In this document: positions 37,380 to 45,225 of the stretch, one piece after another
How positions within the stretch are numbered: position 1 is the first letter of the stretch
Layout of the letters: each line of letters starts with the position of its first letter
The notes under the pieces: model-generated
The model's input: only the letters and a program-made list of their open reading frames with translations
Told to the model about the DNA's origin: nothing
The model's database searches: none
Source of the DNA: Brevundimonas sp.
GTDB lineage: Bacteria > Pseudomonadota > Alphaproteobacteria > Caulobacterales > Caulobacteraceae
Length of the DNA: 56,366 bases
Reading direction: 5' to 3'
Assembly (NCBI GenBank): GCA_003248965.1
Contig: QFQU01000022.1
Coordinates: 1 to 56,366 of the forward strand
Made by a program: the position numbers and the translations under genes

Positions 37380-37643
37380 CTAGCCACGCCCCTTGTCATA
37401 GCCGTCTTTCACGGTTTTCACGCAATGCCCCGCTGCCTCGGCAGACATGTGCATAAGTCCCGTAAAGAAGTTTCCAACGGCCTTGCGACTGTTACCCGCA
37501 TTTCTTGCAGAAACCGTTTCAGAAGCCTCCCGATGAGTCATTCCCTTGGAAACCACGCTGTGATCGGTATCCAAATGATCGTGAATCATCCGATGCTTTC
37601 GACCGTCGAAAATGACCTGCCAAAGCTGAACTTCTTGACCCAT
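37380..37643 (-). CDS. AT-rich small gene, 87-residue hypothetical protein
   Basis: An 87-residue soluble protein rich in His, Lys, Ser and Met (six His; H-R-M-I-H-D-H-L-D-T-D-H). The gene is visibly less GC-rich than every neighbour and uses codons rare elsewhere in the window. The ATG at 37643 has GAGG about eight bases upstream, and an AT-rich stretch (37660-37705) could hold its promoter. I recognise no family. It may be recently acquired. The main alternative is a chance frame in an AT-rich spacer, but the ribosome site argues for a gene. Confidence 0.6.
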   Translation of the reverse strand: MGQEVQLWQVIFDGRKHRMIHDHLDTDHSVVSKGMTHREASETVSARNAGNSRKAVGNFFTGLMHMSAEAAGHCVKTVKDGYDKGRG

Positions 37644-37713
37644 TCATCAGCCTCAAAAAACGGCAAACTCTACAACCCAACAAACGATAATTATCTTCAA
37701 AGCGCAACCGCGA

Positions 37714-40137
37714 CTACGCCCGCAGTTTCCCGCCCTGCTTCTCCACCGCCGCCACGATCTTGGCGGTCAGGGCCTCGATCTCGGCCTCGGCCAAGGTGGC
37801 GTCGCGGGGCTGGATGACGACCTCCAGGGCGACGGACTTGAAGCCCTCATCCACGCCCTTGCCGCGATAGACGTCGAAGACGCGCACGTCGGCGATCAGG
37901 GTCTTGTCGGCGCCGGCGGCCGCGCGGACCAGATCGCCGACCGGCTTTGCGTCCTCGACCACGAAGGCGAAGTCGCGGGTCAGGGGCATGAAGGCCGACA
38001 GGTCGGCCGACCCGCGCGTCTTGCCCGACTTGCCACGCGGTTCGGGCACGTTCTCCAGCACGATCTCGAAGGCCAGCATGGGCCCGTCCGCATCCAGCGC
38101 CTTCAGCACGCGCGGATGCAGTTCGCCGAACTCGACCATCACATTCTTCGGCCCCAGTTGCAGCCGGGCCGAACGGCCGGGGTGCCACCAGTCGCGGTTC
38201 TGGCCCTGAACCAGCTGCAGCGAGGCGACCGGCGCGCCGATCTCCTCCAGCACGGCGTTCAGGTCGCCCTTCAGCGCGAACAGCGGGTTCTCGCCCGCGC
38301 CCTCCCAATGCCGGGCGGCGTGCGGCGCGATCAGGCCGGCGATGACCGTGCGCTGATCCTTCGGCCCGTCGCCCAGATAGATGGGGCCGATCTCGAACAG
38401 GGCTGCATCGGCGAAACCGCGCGCGGCGTTGCGGGCGGCCGCCTGGATCAGGTTCGGCAGGGCCGAGGGCCGCATGCAGTCCAGATCGGCGGCGATGGGG
38501 TTTTCCAGCACCAGTCTGTCGTCGCCGCCGCCGAACAGGGCCGCCGTCGACTGTTTGGTGAAGGACCAGGTGACGGCCTCGGCGTATCCCAGCGCCGCCA
38601 GCGCCCGGCGCGCCGTGCGGACGCGGGCCTGGCGCGGGTTCAGCACGCCCCCGGCGGCGTTGGCGACCGGCGGCAGGGCGACCTCGGGCAGAGTATCGAA
38701 GCCCTCGATGCGGGCGACCTCCTCCACCAGATCGGCGGGGCCTTCCACGTCGCGGCGCCACGACGGCGGGGTGACGATCCACGGTTCGGCCTGCCCCGTG
38801 GGCGCGGCCTGAACCAGAAAGCCCAGTTGGCCCAGAATGGTCCCGATCCGGTCGTCGGTCAGGTCCATGCCCGTCAGCCGCTTCACATGGGCGGGATCGA
38901 AGGCGAAGGGCGAGGGACTGGCCGGGGGTTCGCCGACAAAGACGATGTCGGACGGCTCGCCCCCGCACAGGTCCAGGATCAGGCGGGTGGCCAGCTCCAG
39001 CCCCGGCGTGACCGAAACCGGATCGACGCCGCGCGCGAACCGATATTGGGCGTCGGAATGGATGCCCAGCGTCCGCCCCGTCTGGGCGATGACCAGTGGA
39101 TCGAACCAGGCGCTCTCCAGGAAGACGTCGGTGGTGTCGTCGTCACAGCCGGTCGATTCCCCGCCCATGACGCCGCCCAGGCCGATGGGGCGTTCCCCAT
39201 TGGCGTCGGCGATGACGCAGTCGGTCGGCCCGGCCGCATAGGTCTTGCCGTCCAGCGCGATCAGATGCTCGTGCTCGCCCGTCTCGGCCGAGGTCAGACC
39301 GCCACGCACCACGATCTCGGTCCCCGACAGCTTGGCCAGGTCATAGACGTGCAGCGGGCGGGCGCGGTCGTAGGCGATCAGATTGGTCACATCGACCAGA
39401 CGGTTGATCGAGCGCAGGCCGATGGCGGTCAGGCGTTTGTGCAGCCAGGCCGGCGACGGACCGTTTTGCACGCCGCGAATGACGCGCCCGGCGAAGACCG
39501 GGCACATCTCGGGCGCCTCCAGCCGTACCGAGATCGGCGACGGGAAACCGCCGCGCACCACGGCGATGTCGAAATGCTTCAGCCTGCCCACGCTGGCGGC
39601 GGCCAGATCGCGCGCGATGCCCGCAACGCCCAGCCAGTCGGGCCGGTTCGGCGTGACCTCGAAATCGATGACGGGCTCGGCGCCGAAAAGGCCCGCAACA
39701 GGCGTCCCGACCGGGATTTCCGGCGGCAGCTCCTGAATGCCGTCGCTCTCGTCGGCCAGCTCCAGCTCCGACGCCGAACACAGCATGCCATTCGACACCA
39801 CGCCACGCACCGGCTTCTCGACCAGGGTGACGCCCAGCCCCGGCACATAGGCGCCGATGGGGGCGTAGATGGTGGTCAGGCCCGCCCGCGCGTTCGGCGC
39901 GCCGCAGACGATCTCCTTCATCCCGTCCACCGTCTCGACCTGACAGACCTGCAGCCGGTCGGCGTTCGGATGCCGCTCGGCTGAGACGATCCTGGCCACG
40001 GTGAAGGGCGCCAGCTTGGCGGCGGGGTCGAGAACCTTCTCGACCTCCAGCCCGGCCATGGTCATGGCCTCGGCGATCTGATGGACGTCCGCCTCGGTCT
40101 CGAGGTGGTCCTTCAGCCAGGACAGGGTGAATTTCAT
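37714..40137 (-). CDS. pheT: Phenylalanyl-tRNA synthetase beta subunit
   Basis: An 807-residue subunit of the alpha2-beta2 enzyme. N-terminal tRNA-binding OB domain (about 40-150, with H-P-N-A-D-R-L-Q-V-C), B3/B4 editing domain (about 210-375), B5 domain (about 400-475), catalytic-like core and C-terminal FDX-ACB anticodon-binding domain (about 710-807, with S-A-F-M-P-L-T-R-D-F-A-F-V near its start). The length is typical. It begins seven bases after the preceding small gene, and its ribosome site overlaps that gene's stop, so translation is probably coupled. Unusually, two unrelated genes separate it from pheS. Confidence 0.98.
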   Translation of the reverse strand: MKFTLSWLKDHLETEADVHQIAEAMTMAGLEVEKVLDPAAKLAPFTVARIVSAERHPNADRLQVCQVETVDGMKEIVCGAPNARAGLTTIYAPIGAYVPGLGVTLVEKPVRGVVSNGMLCSASELELADESDGIQELPPEIPVGTPVAGLFGAEPVIDFEVTPNRPDWLGVAGIARDLAAASVGRLKHFDIAVVRGGFPSPISVRLEAPEMCPVFAGRVIRGVQNGPSPAWLHKRLTAIGLRSINRLVDVTNLIAYDRARPLHVYDLAKLSGTEIVVRGGLTSAETGEHEHLIALDGKTYAAGPTDCVIADANGERPIGLGGVMGGESTGCDDDTTDVFLESAWFDPLVIAQTGRTLGIHSDAQYRFARGVDPVSVTPGLELATRLILDLCGGEPSDIVFVGEPPASPSPFAFDPAHVKRLTGMDLTDDRIGTILGQLGFLVQAAPTGQAEPWIVTPPSWRRDVEGPADLVEEVARIEGFDTLPEVALPPVANAAGGVLNPRQARVRTARRALAALGYAEAVTWSFTKQSTAALFGGGDDRLVLENPIAADLDCMRPSALPNLIQAAARNAARGFADAALFEIGPIYLGDGPKDQRTVIAGLIAPHAARHWEGAGENPLFALKGDLNAVLEEIGAPVASLQLVQGQNRDWWHPGRSARLQLGPKNVMVEFGELHPRVLKALDADGPMLAFEIVLENVPEPRGKSGKTRGSADLSAFMPLTRDFAFVVEDAKPVGDLVRAAAGADKTLIADVRVFDVYRGKGVDEGFKSVALEVVIQPRDATLAEAEIEALTAKIVAAVEKQGGKLRA

Positions 40138-40144
40138 GGTCGTT

Positions 40145-40543
40145 TCAGGCCTTGGGCTTGTCGGTCAGGGTGCTGACCTCGGCGATGAACGATTCTGGCC
40201 CGGTGAAACCGACGCCGTAGAATTCACAGCCTATGAAATGGCAGTCGCGCATCGGAATGGTGCCGATGGCCTTGTCGCCCACGGGGCGCAGCAACAGATT
40301 GGCGATGCCGCCACGGCTTTCGCCGAAATTGGTGTCGGAGAAGGTCACGCCGGTCGAGGCCAGGACGATGGCCGGCCCCTGGAACCGGCATCCCCGGAAC
40401 GTCCGCCCCTCGATCAGCGGAACGCCCTTCGCGGCCGCCGCCGTGAAGAGTTCATACAGGATGATGTCGACGTTTTCGAAGGTCGTCGCATTCAGGTCCG
40501 GCGCGTCGGTCAGCGGACGATTGATCGGCAGAATGGACTTCAT
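40145..40543 (-). CDS. Unknown paralogue 2 between pheS and pheT
   Basis: A 132-residue cytoplasmic protein. It shares with the upstream gene the pattern I-E-G-R-T-F-x2-C-x3-G-P, G-x2-F-x3-N-x-G-E-x-x-G, N-L-x3-P-x2-D, G-T-I-P and then C-x-F-x2-C-x-F-x-G-V-G-F-T-G. The regular spacing of C/F/G positions suggests short right-handed beta-helix turns like pentapeptide-type repeats, but I do not recognise the family. Its ATG overlaps the stop of the upstream paralogue (ATGA) and pheT follows after seven bases, so it is embedded in the phe operon. A role linked to Phe-tRNA synthetase is an inference from position only. Confidence 0.82.
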   Translation of the reverse strand: MKSILPINRPLTDAPDLNATTFENVDIILYELFTAAAAKGVPLIEGRTFRGCRFQGPAIVLASTGVTFSDTNFGESRGGIANLLLRPVGDKAIGTIPMRDCHFIGCEFYGVGFTGPESFIAEVSTLTDKPKA

Positions 40544-40929
40544 GCGCCGGCGCCCAGGCCGGCGATCATCTCGTCGAGGAACGCCTGCTCCCCGGTGAAG
40601 CCGACGCCCAGGAAACGGCAACGGATGAACTTGCAGTTCTGGATCGGGATCGTGCCCGTCACCCGGTCGGCCAGCGGCTTGACCATGAGATTGCGCGGAT
40701 CGCCATGCGCCTCGCCCATGTTGCAGGCGTCGAAATGGCATCCCCCAAGCGGAAGCAGGATGCCCGGTCCTTCGATCAGGCATTCGATGAAGGTGCGGCC
40801 TTCGATGTTGCCGCCGCCTGCCTGGCGGGTTTCCAGAAACAGCTGAGGCAACCAGATCGAACCATTGCGATATTCGGGCCCCGGGCCGATGGCGTCGAAA
40901 CTGATCGAGGCTGATTGGGTGTCGGTCAT
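40540..40929 (-). CDS. Unknown paralogue 1 between pheS and pheT
   Basis: A 129-residue soluble protein, paralogous to the next gene (shared I-E-G-R-T-F, G-T-I-P, C-K-F-I-R-C-R-F-L-G-V-G-F-T-G). The N-terminal 40 residues differ between the two, while the C-terminal 85 align almost without gaps. It starts 16 bases after pheS and overlaps its paralogue by ATGA. Two tandem copies kept inside an essential operon suggest selection for co-expression, or a neutral insertion followed by duplication. No catalytic motif is evident. Confidence 0.82.
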   Translation of the reverse strand: MTDTQSASISFDAIGPGPEYRNGSIWLPQLFLETRQAGGGNIEGRTFIECLIEGPGILLPLGGCHFDACNMGEAHGDPRNLMVKPLADRVTGTIPIQNCKFIRCRFLGVGFTGEQAFLDEMIAGLGAGA

Positions 40930-40945
40930 TTCAAATCCTCAGATG

Positions 40946-42022
40946 TCAGCTCAGGCCCGAGGCCGGGTTGGGGGCGGCGAAGGCGGAAAAGCCATAGTGG
41001 GCCAGCCAGCGGGTGTCGGCCTCGAACATCGGGCGCAGGTCCGGCACGCCGTATTTCAGCATGGCCAGGCGGTCCACGCCCATGCCGAAGGCGAAGCCCT
41101 GATATTCGTTCGGGTCGATGCCGCAGTTTTTCAGCACATTGGGATGCACCATCCCGCAGCCCAGAATCTCCAGCCAGTCGTCGCCGGTGTTGAACACCAG
41201 TTTCCCGCCCGAACGGTCGCAGCAGATGTCCATCTCGGCCGACGGCTCGGTGAAGGGGAAGTGGTGCGGCCGGAACCGGGCCTGCACTTCGTCCAGCTCG
41301 AAGAAGCGGGCGATGAAGGTTTCAAGCGTGGTCTTCAGATGGCCCATGTGGATGTCGCGGTCGATCACCAGACCTTCGATCTGGTGAAACATCGGCGTGT
41401 GGGTGGCGTCCGAATCCTTACGGAAGGTGCGGCCCGGCGCGATGATGCGGATCGGCGGCTTCTGCGACATCATGGTGCGGACCTGCACCGGACTAGTGTG
41501 GGTTCGCAGCACCTTGCGCTCGCCCGTCTCGGGATCGGGCTTCAGGAAGAAGGTGTCGTGCATCTCCCGCGCCGGATGTTTGGGCGGAAAGTTCAGGGCG
41601 GTGAAGTTGTGGAAGTCGTCCTCTATGTCCGGGCCTTCCGCCACGGCGAAGCCCATCTCGGCGAAGATGGCGACCATCTCGTCCATCACCTGCATGGTCG
41701 GGTGGACCCCGCCCCTGCGACGCGGCCGGGCCGGCAGGGTCAGGTCGATGCGCTCGGCCTGAAGCCGCGCGTCCATCTCGGCCGCCTCCAGCTCGGTCTT
41801 GCGTCCGGCGATGGCCGAGGCGACCCGGTCGCGCAGACCGTTGATGATCGGCCCCTGTTCGCGCCGCTGATCGGGGCTCATCGCCCCCATCCCCTTCAAC
41901 AGGCCGGAGATCGAGCCGGACTTGCCCAGCGCGGCGACCCGCACCTCTTCCAGGGCGGCGACGCTTTCGGCCGAGCCGATGGCGTTGATCAGTTCGAGTT
42001 CGAGTGTGGCGAGATCGGTCAT
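40946..42022 (-). CDS. pheS: Phenylalanyl-tRNA synthetase alpha subunit
   Basis: A 358-residue catalytic subunit. N-terminal coiled-coil tRNA-binding region (1-95), class II motif 2 (G-R-T-F-R-K-D-S-D-A-T-H-T-P-M-F-H-Q) and motif 3 (G-F-A-F-G-M-G-V-D-R-L-A-M-L-K-Y-G). I chose the ATG at 42022, which matches where the family starts; an upstream in-frame codon adds 13 residues. The leader contains a small AACGGC/GCCGTT hairpin (about 42039-42056). No Phe-rich leader peptide of the E. coli type is visible in the 228-base gap upstream, which is shared with a divergent gene. Confidence 0.98.
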   Translation of the reverse strand: MTDLATLELELINAIGSAESVAALEEVRVAALGKSGSISGLLKGMGAMSPDQRREQGPIINGLRDRVASAIAGRKTELEAAEMDARLQAERIDLTLPARPRRRGGVHPTMQVMDEMVAIFAEMGFAVAEGPDIEDDFHNFTALNFPPKHPAREMHDTFFLKPDPETGERKVLRTHTSPVQVRTMMSQKPPIRIIAPGRTFRKDSDATHTPMFHQIEGLVIDRDIHMGHLKTTLETFIARFFELDEVQARFRPHHFPFTEPSAEMDICCDRSGGKLVFNTGDDWLEILGCGMVHPNVLKNCGIDPNEYQGFAFGMGVDRLAMLKYGVPDLRPMFEADTRWLAHYGFSAFAAPNPASGLS

Positions 42023-42250
42023 TGTGGCTGACGCCTTAACGGCCTCGAGCCGTTTCGTCACCCTTCAAGGCGCGGTTTGACCCGCCGCAATGGCCTCCAG
42101 CTCCGACGCCGGCGCCGCATTGGCCGCCCTGGCGAGCGCGCGGGTCTGCACCTTGGCGAGTTTCGATCCGCTGACGGAACAACTGTCGAAAACCCGCCGC
42201 GAAAGCTTCATGAACGGCAAAGCTGGCGTTAAATTTCAGGCGCTAAGGCG

Positions 42251-42871
42251 ATGGCGGAACAGGTGGGGACCGCGATGCCGCTGATCGGTGATTTCGTCGA
42301 TTTGATCGCGCCCGTGGCGCCGTCCACCCTGGGCGCAGAGGTGTTCGAGCGGTTTCAGAACGAACCCAACACCCTGGCCCTGGCCGTGGTCGACGATCAG
42401 GGCCGTCCGCTGGGCGTCATCGAACGCAACGCCTTCACCCTGCGCATGGCGGCCGAGTTCGGGCGCGCCCTCTATGCCCGCAAACCGGCCGACAGCCTGA
42501 TGGACCGCAATGCGCCGGTCGCCGAGGCCTCTGCAAGCGCCGAGACCTTCTTTGACGCCTATGACGCCGCCGAACTGGGCACCCTGCTCAGCGGCTTCAT
42601 CGTGGTGTCGAACGGACGCTATGTCGGCGTCGGCACGGCGCTTCAGGTCGTTCAGGCCGGCGCCGCCGTTCACCGCCAGCGCGCCGAGGCGATGGGCGCC
42701 CTGGCCCGCGACCTGGCCCTGGCCGCCAACGCCGACGAACGCGACGAGATGGACTATGTCGCCGCCGGTATGAACGGTGTGGCGCAAAAGCCGATCCAGC
42801 CCGACGCCTTGCTTAACGCCATCCGGCTGGTCATGACCGCCGCCGAAACCAACCTGTCCCATGCGGCTTGA
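42251..42871 (+). CDS. CBS-like protein with truncated receiver tail
   Basis: A 206-residue protein. Residues 15-150 read as a CBS pair (L-A-L-A-V-V-D-D-Q-G-R-P-L-G-V-I-E-R-N-A-F and G-F-I-V-V-S-N-G-R-Y-V-G-V-G-T). A short helical segment follows (H-R-Q-R-A-E-A-M-G-A-L-A), then a tail A-A-G-M-N-G-V-A-Q-K-P-I-Q-P-D-A-L-L that matches only the last third (beta5-alpha5) of a receiver domain, including the switch Lys. The aspartate-bearing part and any kinase domain are absent. This looks like an internal deletion of a CBS-kinase-receiver protein. The ATG at 42251 and the ATG at 42275 (better ribosome site, GGGG) are both possible. Confidence 0.8.
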   Translation: MAEQVGTAMPLIGDFVDLIAPVAPSTLGAEVFERFQNEPNTLALAVVDDQGRPLGVIERNAFTLRMAAEFGRALYARKPADSLMDRNAPVAEASASAETFFDAYDAAELGTLLSGFIVVSNGRYVGVGTALQVVQAGAAVHRQRAEAMGALARDLALAANADERDEMDYVAAGMNGVAQKPIQPDALLNAIRLVMTAAETNLSHAA

Positions 42872-42875
42872 AGAT

Positions 42876-43003
42876 CGTCCTTCCGGGGCGTCCGAAAGAC
42901 GAACCCGGAACCCGGGAAAACATCCCCGACGCCAGATACGTTCAGCCGCGCGACCGCACCCCTGGCTTCCGGGTTCCTCGCTCCGCTCAGCCCCGGAATG
43001 ACG
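42876..43003. repeat. Paired palindromic element, family 2
   Basis: Ends CGTCCTTCCGGGG and CCCCGGAATGACG face each other across about 100 bases, with internal inverted CCCGGAACCCGGG (about 42903) and CTTCCGGGTTCC. It fills the gap between the convergent CBS-REC gene and rplT and is related to the palindrome at 30137. Confidence 0.65.
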
Positions 43004-43030
43004 AAATTCGGAGGCGAATTAACGCCCCAA

Positions 43031-43065
43031 CGAAAACGCCCGCCCCAGCGAACTGGAGCGGGCGT
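43031..43065 (-). terminator. Intrinsic terminator of rpmI-rplT
   Basis: On the minus strand a 13-bp stem (one G-T pair) is capped by a TTCG tetraloop and followed by TTTTCG. It sits 25 bases after the rplT stop. Confidence 0.85.
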
Positions 43066-43089
43066 TGATCTTCGTCGTGACGACCTGGC

Positions 43090-43443
43090 TTACGCCAGGG
43101 CGGTGCGGACCTTGTCGGCGATGGCCTTGAAGCCGGTCGCATCGGCGGCGATGGCGGCCAGGACCTTGCGGTCCAGTTCGATGCCAGCCTTGTTCAGGCC
43201 GTTGATGAACTGGCTGTAGGTAAAGCCTTCCAGACGCGCGGCGGCGTTGATGCGCTGGATCCACAGGGCGCGGAAGTTGCGCTTCTTGGCGCGACGGTCG
43301 CGATAGGCGTATTGCCCGGCGCGGTCGACGGCGGCCTTGGCCGTGCGGATCGTATTCTTGCGGCGGCCGGAGAAGCCCTTGGCCTGCTCCAGAACCTTCT
43401 TGTGCTTGGCGTGCGAGGTTACGCCACGTTTGACGCGAGCCAT
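43090..43443 (-). CDS. rplT: 50S ribosomal protein L20
   Basis: A 117-residue protein of normal length that binds 23S rRNA early in large-subunit assembly. It shows the family start A-R-V-K-R-G-V-T, A-K-G-F-x-G-R-R-K-N-T-I-R-T-A and R-R-A-K-K-R-N-F-R-A-L-W-I-Q-R-I-N-A-A. The ribosome site AAGGGA is seven bases before the ATG. It lies 106 bases downstream of rpmI, an unusually long spacer that holds leader motif copy D directly before rplT. In E. coli L20 controls this operon through the mRNA leader; whether that applies here is unknown. Confidence 0.98.
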   Translation of the reverse strand: MARVKRGVTSHAKHKKVLEQAKGFSGRRKNTIRTAKAAVDRAGQYAYRDRRAKKRNFRALWIQRINAAARLEGFTYSQFINGLNKAGIELDRKVLAAIAADATGFKAIADKVRTALA

Positions 43444-43463
43444 TTTTTTATTCCCTTCGGGAA

Positions 43464-43505
43464 GTCCCTATCGTTCGCCGCGCGGCGGCTCACTGCTTGA
43501 GGGAC
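43464..43505 (-). promoter_or_regulatory. Leader motif copy D, 5' of rplT
   Basis: The longest copy. Outer stem GTCCCT/AGGGAC, internal loop CAAGCA opposite GAT, a GT/AC pair, tandem GA/GA mismatches, and inner stem GCCGC/GCGGC with a CGC loop. Relative to copies B and C, all three stems change with pairing kept (for example GC/GC to GT/AC). It ends 20 bases before the rplT ATG, between rpmI and rplT. Confidence 0.6.
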
Positions 43506-43549
43506 TATGCTGTTCAAATTCGTTGAAAATCGTCTGTTCGCGCCACGCC

Positions 43550-43747
43550 TTAGGCGTAGGGCATGTAGGACTTGATCTTCTTGGCGTCGGCGTCGGACAT
43601 GGTCTCCGTGCCGCGGTTCTGGCGGATGTATTTCGAGTTGTGGCTGATCAAACGGTGACGCTTGCCCGCAACGCCCGACTTCACCTTGCCGGATGCAGTG
43701 AATTTGAAGCGCTTCTTGGCGCCCGACTTGGTCTTCAGTTTCGGCAT
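43550..43747 (-). CDS. rpmI: 50S ribosomal protein L35
   Basis: A 65-residue basic protein of standard length, starting P-K-L-K-T-K-S-G-A-K-K-R-F with the family core H-L/R-L-I-S-H-N and ending near K-K-I-K-S-Y-M-P-Y. A strong AAGGAG lies seven bases before the ATG. It is normally preceded by infC, but here infC is 3.6 kb upstream behind its own terminator, so rpmI must have a separate promoter in the 163-base gap after the MFS gene. Confidence 0.98.
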   Translation of the reverse strand: MPKLKTKSGAKKRFKFTASGKVKSGVAGKRHRLISHNSKYIRQNRGTETMSDADAKKIKSYMPYA

Positions 43748-43766
43748 TTCAGTCTCCTTTTTGGAG

Positions 43767-43796
43767 GGGCTACCGTCCCTGGGGCTACTTGAGCCC
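43767..43796 (-). promoter_or_regulatory. Possible degenerate leader motif 5' of rpmI
   Basis: Sense orientation: GGGCT/AGCCC outer stem enclosing CAAGTA on one side and GGT on the other, with a weak inner CCC/GGG stem. It is the same length (30 bases) as copy A and shares CT-CAAG-AGC and G-T-AG positions. It could be chance; it ends 19 bases before the rpmI ATG. Confidence 0.25.
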
Positions 43797-43910
43797 GTTG
43801 GGTGGCGTCTCTCCAGAGTTTAAGAACCGCCCAGGCATGCCTGTTCGCCCGACGGTTCGGTACGCGAAGGCGCGGCTTCTACGCGAAGACGCCGCCTAAC
43901 GCAAGACGAG

Positions 43911-45197
43911 TCAGGAGGGGGCTTTGACGCCGCCGCCGTTGCGGATCACCCGGCCCGCATTGATCGCCATCACCGCCGCCGGAATCGTCAGCAGGGCCCC
44001 GATCAGGAAGGGCCAGTCGTGCCCCAGGCCCGAGAACAGCGCGCCGGCGATCATCGGCCCGAAGATGCGCGCCACCGAACTGGACGCCATGTTCAGCCCC
44101 AGCATGGCCCCCTGCCGGTCGGGCGGCGAGGCCCGGCTGATCATGGCCGAGATGTTGGGCATGGCCAGGGACATGCCGCAGGCCCCGACCGCCATCACGA
44201 TCGGAATGATCCAGCCCTGCACCACCGGGATCGTCAGGGCGCCGATCTCAAGCCGCACGGCCGGGAACCAAACCGCGGGCGCCAGGACCTGCAGCACCAG
44301 CGAGGTTCCGAACAGCAACATCCCCGTCGCCAGCACCCTGGATTCTCCGAACCGCCGCGCGAAACGTCCGGCGAGAAACCCCTGGTTCAGCGTCGAGACG
44401 ACGCCCACGATCATGAAGCTGAGCCCCACCTCGCGCGCGCCCCACTGATAGCGTTGCTCGGCCCACAGGCCGAACACGCTCTCCATCGCCGAAAACCCGG
44501 CCATATAGATCAGGGTCACGACCAGCACCCGCGACACCACGGCGTTGTCGCGCGCCGCCTTCAGGCCAGACAGAAAGGCCGGGCGCGGCGCGGCAGGATC
44601 GGCCTTGGCCCGGCTCTCGCGCAGGAAGACGATCACCCCCACCGCCGCCAGAGCCGCCAAGGCCGACGCCAGAAAGATCGGCAGCTGATAGCCGATATGG
44701 CCCATCTGCGGCTGGGTCAGCAGCCCGCCCAGTCCCGGCCCGACGATGAAGCCCAGACCGAACGCCGCCCCGATCAGCCCCATCCGCCCAGCCCGCTGCT
44801 CGGGCGGCGTCACATCGGCCACATAGCCCTGGACCGTCGATATATTCCCCGCCCCCAGGCCGGTGAACAGCCGCACCGCGATGGCCAGCCAGATGTTGGG
44901 AACGAAGGCCAGCATCAGATAGCCCAGCGCATTGGCCATCAACGTCATCAGCAGCACCGGCTTTCGCCCGATCCGATCCGACAGCCGCCCCCAGAACGGT
45001 TCGGCGAAGAACTGCCCCAGCGAATAGGCCGAGAACATCAGGGTGATCTGCCACGCCTCGGCCTTCAGGCTCTGGGCGAAGAACGGCAGCAGCGGCACCA
45101 CCAGCCCGAACCCGACCAGATTGATAAACACCACCGAGAACAGCACGGCCAGCGCCGAAGCCTGGACCTTGGGAGGCGTGGATTGGAACATCGTCAT
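43911..45197 (-). CDS. MFS drug/proton antiporter (TetA/MdtG-like)
   Basis: A 428-residue inner-membrane protein with 12 predicted helices. The MFS motif A is G-R-L-S-D-R-I-G-R-K-P (about 71-81) between helices 2 and 3, and there is a G-x2-G-P-x2-G-G motif C in helix 5 (F-I-V-G-P-G-L-G-G), the mark of 12-TMS antiporters such as TetA and other multidrug exporters. The substrate cannot be told from sequence. It follows the S9 peptidase gene by 28 bases on the same strand, probably one transcript, and precedes rpmI. Both genes interrupt the usual infC-rpmI order. Confidence 0.92.
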   Translation of the reverse strand: MTMFQSTPPKVQASALAVLFSVVFINLVGFGLVVPLLPFFAQSLKAEAWQITLMFSAYSLGQFFAEPFWGRLSDRIGRKPVLLMTLMANALGYLMLAFVPNIWLAIAVRLFTGLGAGNISTVQGYVADVTPPEQRAGRMGLIGAAFGLGFIVGPGLGGLLTQPQMGHIGYQLPIFLASALAALAAVGVIVFLRESRAKADPAAPRPAFLSGLKAARDNAVVSRVLVVTLIYMAGFSAMESVFGLWAEQRYQWGAREVGLSFMIVGVVSTLNQGFLAGRFARRFGESRVLATGMLLFGTSLVLQVLAPAVWFPAVRLEIGALTIPVVQGWIIPIVMAVGACGMSLAMPNISAMISRASPPDRQGAMLGLNMASSSVARIFGPMIAGALFSGLGHDWPFLIGALLTIPAAVMAINAGRVIRNGGGVKAPS

Positions 45198-45225
45198 GCC
45201 GCCGATCTAGCGCGACGCTCCGCGA

